Assembly (NCBI RefSeq): GCF_038006045.1 | Contig: NZ_JBBOUK010000001.1 | Coordinates: forward strand, 1,715,001-1,779,000 | Direction: 5' to 3' | DNA from: Exiguobacterium sp. FSL W8-0210 | Lineage (GTDB): Bacteria > Bacillota > Bacilli > Exiguobacteriales > Exiguobacteriaceae | Length of the DNA stretch: 64,000 bases | In this document: positions 7,774 through 15,137 of the stretch, one piece after another | How the letters are laid out: each line of letters starts with the position of its first letter | Numbering within the stretch: position 1 is the first letter of the stretch | Translations under genes and position numbers: made by a program | Notes under the pieces: generated by a model | The model's input: the letters and a program-made list of their open reading frames with translations, nothing else | What the model was told of the DNA's origin: nothing | Database searches by the model: none

Positions 7774-8838
7774 ATGACGGTTTATAACTTTTCTGCCGGT
7801 CCAGCAGTCCTTCCTGCCCCGGTCCTATTGAAGGCTCAATCCGAGCTACTCGATTATGAAAATTCAGGACAATCCGTTTTTGAAATGAGTCATCGTTCGC
7901 CAATCTTTGAATCGATTCGAGAGGCAGCTGAACAATCCTTACGGAGACTGATGTCGATTCCCGATTCGTACTCCGTATTGTTTCTTCAAGGAGGAGCTAC
8001 ACTTCAGTTCGCGATGTTACCGCAAAATCTGGCGACGAAGACCGGACGGATTGATTTCATCGATACCGGCGGCTGGTCGACGAAGGCGATTGCAGATGCC
8101 AAACTGTACGCCACGGTCAACGTGCTCGCCTCTTCCGCTGATCACGGGTATCGCTTCATTCCAGAAGGTCCGTTCACGTCAACAGCCGACTATTTGCACA
8201 TCACTTGGAACAATACCCTCGAAGGGACGACTTATCAGACACCGCCTCATGTCGATGTGCCACTCGTCGCTGATGTCTCGTCATCGATTTTGTCTGAACC
8301 ATTGCCAATCGAGTCATTCGATGTGTTGTATGCTGGTGCTCAAAAAAACCTTGGTGTCGCTGGTTTAACGGTCGTCATCGTGAAGAACGAGTTGCTTGAT
8401 CGTGTTCCTGACACGATCGGTGCCTACTTACGGTATGACATCCATGCCAAACAGCGATCTCTTTATAACACGCCACCGACGTTTAGTCTTTATATGACGA
8501 AATTAGTGCTCGATTGGATTGAAGAGACGGGACTCGAGACGATCGCGGCACGAAACGTCTCACAAGCGCGCATGTTATATGAAGCAATTGATCAATCCGA
8601 TCTATTTCATAACCATGTAGCCGTCAAGGATCGAAGCCGGATGAACATTCCATTCTCGACTGGAAGCGAATCGGAAGACGCTGCTTTCTTGAACTTCGCT
8701 GCGCGTCACGATTTGATCAATCTTGCCGGTCACCGCTCGATTGGTGGAATGCGCGCGAGTCTTTACAATGCGATGCCGACCGAAGGGGTTACGGCACTGC
8801 TTCATATCATGCACCGTTTTGAACAGGGGGAACGTTAA
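7774..8838 (+). CDS. serC: Phosphoserine aminotransferase
   Basis: 354 aa, slightly shorter than the usual 360. It opens with the family signature YNFSAGPAVLP. The PLP-binding lysine lies in LYAGAQKNLGVAG, and the C-terminus has SIGGMRASLYNAM. SerC transfers an amino group from glutamate to 3-phosphohydroxypyruvate (serine pathway) and the analogous vitamin B6 precursor. The ATG at 7774 is preceded by AAGGAG; the long upstream extension lies in the leader. It is the first gene of a three-gene operon, and its TAA is followed immediately by the serA ATG. Confidence 0.94.
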   Translation: MTVYNFSAGPAVLPAPVLLKAQSELLDYENSGQSVFEMSHRSPIFESIREAAEQSLRRLMSIPDSYSVLFLQGGATLQFAMLPQNLATKTGRIDFIDTGGWSTKAIADAKLYATVNVLASSADHGYRFIPEGPFTSTADYLHITWNNTLEGTTYQTPPHVDVPLVADVSSSILSEPLPIESFDVLYAGAQKNLGVAGLTVVIVKNELLDRVPDTIGAYLRYDIHAKQRSLYNTPPTFSLYMTKLVLDWIEETGLETIAARNVSQARMLYEAIDQSDLFHNHVAVKDRSRMNIPFSTGSESEDAAFLNFAARHDLINLAGHRSIGGMRASLYNAMPTEGVTALLHIMHRFEQGER

Positions 8839-9996
8839 ATGTATCAAGTCCAACTATGGAATGATCTATCTGACAAAGGATTAAAACGATTTACAGACGA
8901 CTATCACGTCCAGCGGGAAACGGAGCAACCAGACGCCTTTCTCGTCCGCAGCAAGGATTTGCATGACATGCGCTTTCCAGATAGTCTCAAAGCCGTCGCC
9001 CGAGCTGGCGTCGGTGTCAATACGATTCCACTCGATCAACTCGCGAACCGCGGGATTCCCGTCTTTTCGACACCAGGTGCCAATGCGAATGCCGTCAAGG
9101 AACTTGTCATCGGTAGTTTGTTCCTGACGGCGCGAAAACTCGTACCGAGTCTGCTTTGGACGAATAACTTACGCGGACCGGATATTCCAGAGCGGATCGA
9201 AGCGAACAAAAAACAATTCGTCGGAACGGAGTTACTCGGGAAACGAATCGGGATCGTCGGACTTGGGGCGATCGGGGCAAACTTAGCCAACACCCTTCAC
9301 GAGCTCGGCATGACCGTCACAGGCTATGATCCACATATGTCCGTTGAGTCCGCTTGGCGCGTCTCGAATCAGATTCAGCGGGCAACACAGCTCGAGGATC
9401 TCCTCGCGACAAGCGACTACATCACGTTGCATCTCCCGCTCGTTGATGCGACGACGGGTTTACTCGATGCGTCACTCTTTTCAAAAATGAAACACGGCGC
9501 GACCCTACTCAACTTCTCGCGTGGTGAACTCGTCGATGAACAAGCGCTAGCCGAAGTGCTCAGGTCCGGTCGCCTGGCGAATTATGTGACGGATTTCCCG
9601 AACGCCTTCATCTTGTCCCTCCCCCGGGTCATTGCTTTACCACATATCGGGGCATCAACAAGTGAAGCGGAGGAAAACTGTGCCATCATGGCGGTCGATC
9701 AACTGCGTCTGTTCCTTGAGACAGGAAACATCCGCAATGCGGTCAATTTCCCAGCCGTCGAGTTACCGTTCACTGGAAAACGACGAATTACGATTGCTCA
9801 CCACAACATTCCGAACATGGTCGGTCAAATCGCCTCCGTGTTAGCGCAAGAGTCGATCAATATCGCGAATATGATCAATGGTAGTAAAGATGCGATTGCC
9901 TATACGATCATCGATATCGATAACCATGCGGACGAGATGATTTCGCTCGACCGACTGAATCAGATTCCTGGCGTCTTGAAAACACGCCTACTCTAA
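8839..9996 (+). CDS. serA: D-3-phosphoglycerate dehydrogenase with C-terminal ACT domain
   Basis: 385 aa. The NAD-binding Rossmann motif GIVGLGAIGANLA (about residues 137-149) is followed by the catalytic set: Arg in NFSRGELVDE, an acidic residue in YVTDFPN, and His in ALPHIGAST. The last 75 residues form an ACT domain (HHNIPNMVGQIASVLAQ...NIANM) that in homologues binds serine for feedback control. It converts 3-phosphoglycerate to 3-phosphohydroxypyruvate, the first step of serine synthesis. This is the short type without the intervening ASB domain of the 525-aa Bacillus SerA. It abuts serC with zero spacing. Confidence 0.93.
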   Translation: MYQVQLWNDLSDKGLKRFTDDYHVQRETEQPDAFLVRSKDLHDMRFPDSLKAVARAGVGVNTIPLDQLANRGIPVFSTPGANANAVKELVIGSLFLTARKLVPSLLWTNNLRGPDIPERIEANKKQFVGTELLGKRIGIVGLGAIGANLANTLHELGMTVTGYDPHMSVESAWRVSNQIQRATQLEDLLATSDYITLHLPLVDATTGLLDASLFSKMKHGATLLNFSRGELVDEQALAEVLRSGRLANYVTDFPNAFILSLPRVIALPHIGASTSEAEENCAIMAVDQLRLFLETGNIRNAVNFPAVELPFTGKRRITIAHHNIPNMVGQIASVLAQESINIANMINGSKDAIAYTIIDIDNHADEMISLDRLNQIPGVLKTRLL

Positions 9997-10009
9997 AGGA
10001 GTGAACCCC

Positions 10010-11212
10010 ATGCCAACTTTCGAACCTTTTGCGGCGTTACGACCGGACTCAAAATATGCGGCAGAATTTGCCGCCTTACCGTATGATGTTTATTCGCGCG
10101 AAGAAGCACGTTCCGAGATCCGACGTCATCCGCTGTCTTTTTTACGGATTGATAAAGCAGAAGCTACTCTTCCGTCATTAATCGCTGAAGATGACCCACG
10201 CGTTTATCAGCAAGCAGCGCTTGCCTTCGAAGAGAGTCAAACAAACGGCATCTTACAGCTCGATGCAGACGAGACGTATTACATTTATCAATTGTCAGAT
10301 GGAACACATACGCAATCCGGTTTCGTCGGATGTGTTGCCGTCAGTGATTATGAGACGAATCAAATTCGTAAACATGAGTTCACACGTCCTGATAAAGAGC
10401 GCGACCGTGTCCGACACGTCGAACAGTTACAAGCACATACGGGTCCGATTTTACTTGCGCATCAAACCGATGCACAACTCGAAGCAATCGTCACGACGAT
10501 TACTGCTGGCGATCCCCTATATGATTTCACCGTCGATGGAGTGACGCATCGAATTTATAAAATCACCGATCGCAATCATCTATTGACGATCGGGAGCCAG
10601 TTCGCCCGTCACGATGCTCTCTATATCGCTGATGGTCATCATCGTGCTGCAGCAGCAGCCATCGCTGCCAGTCGGACGGACCAGGAGGAAGCACAACGTT
10701 TTCTTGGCGTCTCCTTCCCGCAGGATCAATTACGGATTCTCGGTTACCATCGGGTCGTTGAAGATTTGTACGGTCAATCCGTCGTTGATTTCCTTGAGCG
10801 ATTAGCCCATCACTTTACGATCACAAAAGGACGTGCCGAACAAACGAAGCCTCACCAAATCGAGATGTATCTCAACCGGCAATGGTATACCCTTTCGTAC
10901 GATTCTGAACGAACAGGGACGAAAGCGAATCTCGACGTCTCGATTTTACAAGAAGAGTTGTTGACACCGTTACTCGGTATCGAGGATCCACGGACGGACG
11001 CACGGATCCAGTTCGTCGGTGGTCATAAGGGGTATGCCGGCCTTGAGCAAATCGTGGACTCTGGACATGCCGCTGTCGCTTTTCACTTGCATCCGACTTC
11101 GATCGAAGATTTAATGGCTGTGGCTGATGCGGGAGAAGTGATGCCGCCGAAGTCGACTTGGTTCGAACCGAAGCTTCGGAGCGGTTTACTGATCCATCCG
11201 TTTGATTCATAA
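10010..11212 (+). CDS. DUF1015 family protein of the serine operon
   Basis: 400 aa. It matches the pattern of DUF1015 (COG4198) proteins, often found beside serA/serC in Firmicutes. N-terminal features are FAALRP and AALPYDVYSREEA. Central blocks are RKHEFTRPDKERDRVRH and LYIADGHHRAAAAA, and near the end comes FVGGHKGYAGLEQIV. The DGHHR tract resembles the ParB/SerK-type phosphotransfer fold; I infer a possible nucleotide or phosphate role from that. Enzymatic function is not established. No serB phosphatase is in this operon, so involvement in the last serine step or in its control is possible but unproven. AAAGGAG precedes the ATG at 10010 by nine bases. Confidence 0.8.
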   Translation: MPTFEPFAALRPDSKYAAEFAALPYDVYSREEARSEIRRHPLSFLRIDKAEATLPSLIAEDDPRVYQQAALAFEESQTNGILQLDADETYYIYQLSDGTHTQSGFVGCVAVSDYETNQIRKHEFTRPDKERDRVRHVEQLQAHTGPILLAHQTDAQLEAIVTTITAGDPLYDFTVDGVTHRIYKITDRNHLLTIGSQFARHDALYIADGHHRAAAAAIAASRTDQEEAQRFLGVSFPQDQLRILGYHRVVEDLYGQSVVDFLERLAHHFTITKGRAEQTKPHQIEMYLNRQWYTLSYDSERTGTKANLDVSILQEELLTPLLGIEDPRTDARIQFVGGHKGYAGLEQIVDSGHAAVAFHLHPTSIEDLMAVADAGEVMPPKSTWFEPKLRSGLLIHPFDS

Positions 11213-11223
11213 TGCACACGCAC

Positions 11224-11267
11224 TAAAAAAGCAAGTCGCGGATTCGATATCCACGACTTGCTTTTTC
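11224..11267. terminator. Bidirectional terminator between the ser operon and the GH13 gene
   Basis: AAAAAGCAAGTCG (11226-11238) pairs with CGACTTGCTTTTT (11254-11266), a 13-bp stem with A and T tracts on the two sides. It serves both convergent transcription units. Confidence 0.9.
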
Positions 11268-13040
11268 TTATACGTGTCGCAAAAGAAGAGCTGACACAGC
11301 TTCTACTTGAATAGTTCCCGACAACGTCGTTGTGTCTAAAAGACTTTCATACGTTCCTTCAAGCGAAAGAGATTGTGCCTCTTCACTTACATTGACCACG
11401 AGCAAGTAAACCTGTTCGCCCTGACGTCGCTCGACGACAAATGTCTGTTTTGTATCATCAATCCTTTGGAAATGATACGTTCCGGCATTTGCTAAAACCG
11501 GATGCTGTTTTCGAAGAGCAACCAACTGTGCAACGTGATCGAACAACTCACGGTTCTGCTTCGTCTCATCCCATTCCATACACGCACGGTTTGCCGGGTC
11601 TTGCCCCCCAGTCATTCCAATCTCATCGCCATAATAGATGACGGGTGAACCCGGAAACGTCAACAGTGTAGTGAAGAGTAACTTCATTCGATCGATATTC
11701 CCTTTCGCACGCGTTAGAGCACGCGGCGTATCATGCGAGTCAATCAAATTGAACATGACTTCGTTGACATTTTGAGAATGCCAGTTTAAATTCCGGATGA
11801 CTGCATGTGAGAAATCACGAACGCTCGTCTCGCCCGTCGCAAAACAAGTCAAAAAGCTCTCTGTCAAACCGTAATTCATGACGGCATCAAATTGATCGCC
11901 GAGGAGCCATGGTTGCGAATCCGTCCAGCATTCGCCGACGATATAACATGTTCCGTTCGCAGCCCGGACTTCCTTTCTAAACTCACGCCAAAACGCATGA
12001 TCGACTTCACTAGCGACATCCAGACGCCAGCCGTCAATTCCGAATTCCTCGACCCAGTAACGTCCGACGTGAAGCAAATAGTCTTTGACGTCCGGATGGG
12101 CAGTATTCAACTTCGGCATGTTTCGTTCAAATGCAAACACTTCATAGTTTGGAATCGATGGATCGACCGGGAAGGAATCAATCGTAAACCAGTTGGCGTA
12201 TTTTGAGTCTTGTCCCTTTTCTAAGACATCTTGAAATGCTGGGTGCTCTTCACTAATATGATTAAAGACGGCATCGAGTAATACGCGGATACCGTTCTCA
12301 TGTAGCACATCGATCATCTTGCGGAACGTTTTCTCGTCACCGAACGCAGGATCAAGCTTCAAGTAATCAAGCGTATCGTATTTATGATTGGATGGTGCCT
12401 CAAAGACTGGGCAGAAGTAGACACCCGTGACGCCGAGACGTTGTAAATGATCGACGTGATCAATGACCCCTTGAAAATCTCCACCGAAGAAATTCTGAAA
12501 AGCCGGTGCTTCACTTCCCCACTCCTTCGTTCCCGCTGGATCATTCGTCGTGTCGCCATTCGCAAATCGTTCCGGGAAAATTTGATACCAGACCGTATCC
12601 TTCACCCAATCCGGTGTATCAAAGACATCCGTCGCATGAACATATGGCACAGAAAAATAATAGCCTGGATGATCGAGTGGTGCTTCGTCATACCAGCCAC
12701 GCTCGGTTAAAACGGCTATCTTATCGCCATGAACCTCAAACCCATACCGTACCCGCTTCCGTTCTGGACGGATTGCAATGAACCAATAGTCATACGTCGC
12801 ATCACTTCCATTGTGTTGCATCGGCGTCCGTTTCACTTTCCATGATTTTTCTTTCTCCGGATCAAAATTCCAATCTCGGTCTTCTTCTTTTTCCGCTTCC
12901 CATTCATACGGATCACCATATATCAATTCAACTTTTTCAATATCACCTTTAGCCGTCATAAGTCGGACATGGACGGTTTCTTGATCATAGGCATAAACGA
13001 ACGGTGATAATGCGCGATGAACTACTCCAGCCTGATTCAA
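11268..13040 (-). CDS. Neopullulanase/cyclomaltodextrinase-type glycoside hydrolase (GH13)
   Basis: About 590 aa. An N-terminal CBM34-like domain (YAYDQETVHVRLMTAKGDIE) precedes a GH13 barrel. The catalytic residues are the Asp nucleophile in GWRLDVASEV, the acid Glu in IVGECW and the stabilising Asp in NLIDSHDTPRAL. A small C-terminal beta domain follows. There is no signal peptide, so it acts in the cytoplasm on imported maltodextrins, cyclodextrins or pullulan fragments. The frame is open to an ATG at 13100, which has no ribosome binding site. I prefer the TTG at 13040 because AAGGGAGAG lies nine bases upstream and the length then matches the roughly 588-aa family. Confidence 0.85.
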   Translation of the reverse strand: MNQAGVVHRALSPFVYAYDQETVHVRLMTAKGDIEKVELIYGDPYEWEAEKEEDRDWNFDPEKEKSWKVKRTPMQHNGSDATYDYWFIAIRPERKRVRYGFEVHGDKIAVLTERGWYDEAPLDHPGYYFSVPYVHATDVFDTPDWVKDTVWYQIFPERFANGDTTNDPAGTKEWGSEAPAFQNFFGGDFQGVIDHVDHLQRLGVTGVYFCPVFEAPSNHKYDTLDYLKLDPAFGDEKTFRKMIDVLHENGIRVLLDAVFNHISEEHPAFQDVLEKGQDSKYANWFTIDSFPVDPSIPNYEVFAFERNMPKLNTAHPDVKDYLLHVGRYWVEEFGIDGWRLDVASEVDHAFWREFRKEVRAANGTCYIVGECWTDSQPWLLGDQFDAVMNYGLTESFLTCFATGETSVRDFSHAVIRNLNWHSQNVNEVMFNLIDSHDTPRALTRAKGNIDRMKLLFTTLLTFPGSPVIYYGDEIGMTGGQDPANRACMEWDETKQNRELFDHVAQLVALRKQHPVLANAGTYHFQRIDDTKQTFVVERRQGEQVYLLVVNVSEEAQSLSLEGTYESLLDTTTLSGTIQVEAVSALLLRHV

Positions 13041-13148
13041 ATTCTGCCACTCTCCCTTAAATTGATATTTCTCTATCGGTAAAGTTCCTTTCTTCCGCAT
13101 CGCTTAAACGTATTTAGTAGAAATTCAACTGTTCCACCGACATTTTAG

Positions 13149-13178
13149 TTCAGTCTGTCAGGTAGTTTAAGGTATACT
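13149..13178 (+). promoter_or_regulatory. Possible promoter of the yebC-family gene
   Basis: TATACT at 13173-13178 is a good -10 box. The best -35 is a weak TTCAGT at 13149-13154 (18-bp spacer). It sits about 55 nt upstream of the coding start. Confidence 0.35.
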
Positions 13179-13234
13179 GATAACGCATAGGAAATCAGGG
13201 ATTTCTGATATTACGGAAAGAGAGTGGATACGAA

Positions 13235-13948
13235 ATGGGTCGTAAATGGAACAACATCAAGGAAAAAAAAGCATCAAAAGACAAAAATACGAGTCGGATC
13301 TACGCAAAGTTCGGTCGTGAGATTTATGTAGCGGCTAAACAAGGCGAACCCGATCCAGAATCAAACCAAGCATTAAAGGTCGTTCTCGAACGAGCGAAAA
13401 CATACAACGTGCCACGTGCCATCGTCGATCGGGCGATTGAAAAAGCAAAAGGTGGAGCGGAAGAAAACTACGACGTCTTGCGTTATGAAGGATTCGGTCC
13501 AAGCGGTTCAATGGTCATCGTCGAAACGTTGACGAACAACGTTAACCGGACGGCTTCTGACGTTCGTGCTGCATTCGGAAAAAATGGTGGAAACATGGGC
13601 GTGAGCGGATCCGTCGCTTATATGTTCGATGCGACGGCAATCTTTGCCTTTGAAGGTAAAACTGCAGATGACGTTCTCGAATTGATGATGGAAGCGGATA
13701 TTGATGTGCGCGATATCCTCGAAGAAGACGAATCTGTCATCATCTACGCTGAGCCGGAACAATTCCATGCTGTACAAGAAGCGTTGAAAGCTGCAGGCAT
13801 TACTGAGTTCTCACTTGCCGAACTGGTCATGCTCGCCCAAAACGAAGTCGCGTTGTCTGAAGACGACGTCGCACAATTCGAGAAAATGATCGATGCACTG
13901 GAAGATCTTGAGGATGTGCAACAGGTCTACCATAACGTAGAGTTATAA
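13235..13948 (+). CDS. yeeI: YebC/PmpR-family protein, YeeI type
   Basis: 237 aa. It begins [18 protein letters not shown] and contains [39 protein letters not shown] and a closing [16 protein letters not shown], all typical of the YebC family and nearly identical to what I recall of Bacillus YeeI. YebC proteins have been described as transcriptional regulators, and more recently some act on ribosomes stalled at proline-rich stretches. Which applies to this branch is open. It is monocistronic, and its stop codon lies inside a very long perfect terminator palindrome. Confidence 0.92.
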   Translation: MGRKWNNIKEKKASKDKNTSRIYAKFGREIYVAAKQGEPDPESNQALKVVLERAKTYNVPRAIVDRAIEKAKGGAEENYDVLRYEGFGPSGSMVIVETLTNNVNRTASDVRAAFGKNGGNMGVSGSVAYMFDATAIFAFEGKTADDVLELMMEADIDVRDILEEDESVIIYAEPEQFHAVQEALKAAGITEFSLAELVMLAQNEVALSEDDVAQFEKMIDALEDLEDVQQVYHNVEL

Positions 13949-13998
13949 TCAAAAAGACAAGAGGATGGTCACGACCATCCTCTTGTCTTTTTGATTAT
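13945..13998. terminator. 54-bp perfect palindrome terminator
   Basis: A 26-bp left arm (13945-13970) and its exact complement (13973-13998) are separated by only two bases (AC). The arms include AAAAAGACAAGAGGATGGTC. The upstream arm includes the yebC-family TAA. The palindrome contains A5 and T5 tracts and works as an intrinsic terminator in either direction, though no minus-strand gene feeds into it nearby. Confidence 0.85.
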
Positions 13999-14059
13999 AC
14001 AGTTTCTGTATCGGCTAACGCCCGCAATCGGTTACGCACCGTCTGTCATCATCATAAAG

Positions 14060-14077
14060 TATGAAACGCGTTTCATA
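14060..14077. promoter_or_regulatory. Perfect 18-bp palindrome, candidate operator
   Basis: TATGAAACGCGTTTCATA is an uninterrupted perfect palindrome about 50 bp upstream of the sigma-B-like promoter of the small gene at 14195. It resembles a LacI/CcpA-type site but has a central GC rather than the CG expected for cre. The cognate protein is unknown. Confidence 0.4.
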
Positions 14078-14105
14078 ACAAGATTAAAAAAGATTCATTT
14101 TTGAT

Positions 14106-14131
14106 GTTTATTTCTTCAATTTAATGGGAAA
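14106..14131 (+). promoter_or_regulatory. Sigma-B-like promoter
   Basis: GTTTAT (14106-14111), a 14-bp spacer and GGGAAA (14126-14131) match the Bacillus sigma-B consensus (GTTTaa, N12-15, GGGwAt/GGGAAA) better than sigma-A. It lies 63 bp upstream of the 97-aa gene at 14195. Confidence 0.4.
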
Positions 14132-14194
14132 AGTAATATTCGGAGTTGATTATAACTTATCTTGTTTTGGAAGAAATAAAGGGAGGAACGAACG

Positions 14195-14488
14195 ATGACA
14201 TATTCTTTGATTGAAACATTCAAACACATCGTAAGCGAGGCAACTAGCTTTAAGCGCGTTGATTTCGGGGGTTACGATATTTATATGCAGACGACAGATG
14301 GACGAACGATTACGGCACACATCCGCTATGATGGTGGTGGTACGGACTTCAATGAAGCTTATTTAATGCTTGAATCGAGTACTGGTCAACGTCGCACAGC
14401 GACCTTAACGCTTTATCAATTCGAACATCTCTCTTCTTATACTGCACATAGTGAACGGACACGTGCCCTAGTCACAACAAGTGCTTAA
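14195..14488 (+). CDS. Small protein of unknown function
   Basis: 97 aa, not recognised. It has a strong GGGAGG ribosome binding site, a real terminator and a plausible stress promoter, so it is a genuine gene. The protein is soluble, with no signal or membrane segment. A central stretch, MQTTDGRTITAHIRYDGGGTD, is followed by an S/T-rich C-terminus. The pattern suggests a small alpha/beta fold with a beta-hairpin. The sigma-B-like promoter suggests stress-linked expression, but function cannot be assigned. Confidence 0.65.
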   Translation: MTYSLIETFKHIVSEATSFKRVDFGGYDIYMQTTDGRTITAHIRYDGGGTDFNEAYLMLESSTGQRRTATLTLYQFEHLSSYTAHSERTRALVTTSA

Positions 14489-14495
14489 TGACCAT

Positions 14496-14530
14496 AAAAC
14501 ACGCCTCTCATTCGAGAGACGTGCTTTTTT
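14496..14530. terminator. Terminator between two small convergent genes
   Basis: CACGCCTCTC-ATTC-GAGAGACGTG forms a stem with a single mismatch (C against A), flanked by AAAA and TTTTTT. It follows the 97-aa gene and precedes, in reverse, the end of the 83-aa membrane protein. Confidence 0.8.
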
Positions 14531-14780
14531 AATTTTCTTCTCGCTCGAGGCGTTCGAGTTCTGCGTGTGTTTGTGGGAATCCATTCGCTTGCCAATCTGC
14601 CCGATGAATGGAATCCAGTTGTGTCAGTCCGACTTCAGCCGGATCGCGTTTCGCGTCGACACTTGGACGATGGTCAATATCATCTGAAGTCGATTTTCGT
14701 TGTTGGTATTGTTGATAGGCGATTGTCGCAATCGCTGCTAGACCACCTAAAATAACACCTGTTTTGAATGTTGCTCGCAT
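14529..14780 (-). CDS. Small membrane-anchored protein of unknown function
   Basis: 83 aa. Residues about 6-22 (KTGVILGGLAAIATIAY) form a single N-terminal transmembrane or signal-anchor helix. A charged, Gln/Arg-rich tail follows (QQYQQRKSTSDD) and ends with a Glu/Arg-rich helix, HAELERLEREEN. No family is recognised. AGAGGGGGAAC lies before the ATG. It resembles the many small single-pass proteins of Bacillales, and the tail is probably cytoplasmic by the positive-inside rule. Confidence 0.6.
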   Translation of the reverse strand: MRATFKTGVILGGLAAIATIAYQQYQQRKSTSDDIDHRPSVDAKRDPAEVGLTQLDSIHRADWQANGFPQTHAELERLEREEN

Positions 14781-15137
14781 GAAAGTTCCCCCTCTATGGT
14801 CATTAGTTGTGCTCTAGATAAATGTACCCGCGTTCCTTGAGTTTGAATCATTCTTCTCATGGATCCACGTGTTTTTTGAAAAAAATCAAAAAAATTTTCA
14901 GCCTATTTCTGCCGTGTTCCTACATATTTAATAATCAAGAGAAAAAATGGCTCTATCCCTTATGCTTCAACGCTTCACGTCATGCAAGAAGGAAAAAAGT
15001 GCGCTATACTTGATTCAGAAACATCTTCGACGAACAAAATGAATCGTGTCTTCTACTGGACAGTTCCGAGCTTCAACAGCTTGCGTTCGCGTCCCTTTTT
15101 CATTTTTGGTCGTCGATGTCACAAAGGAGGGAATTTC
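14781..15137 (+). other. 357-bp gap upstream of the mrp operon
   Basis: No gene is supported, although the mrpA frame stays open back to 14982. It holds an A/T-rich run around 14878-14900, a -10-like TATACT at 15005-15010 with no clear -35, and the mrpA ribosome binding site AAAGGAGG (15123-15130). If the TATACT is used, the mrp mRNA has a leader of about 120 nt. I recognise no riboswitch in it. Confidence 0.45.

Noticed and set aside
14060-14077. CcpA cre site at the palindrome
   Set aside because: The core is GC where cre needs CG, so it is listed only as a generic operator candidate.
14982-15137. N-terminal extension of mrpA (853-aa reading)
   Set aside because: The extension is not membrane-like, has no ribosome binding site, and the GTG at 15138 after AAAGGAGG gives the exact 801-aa length of MrpA.
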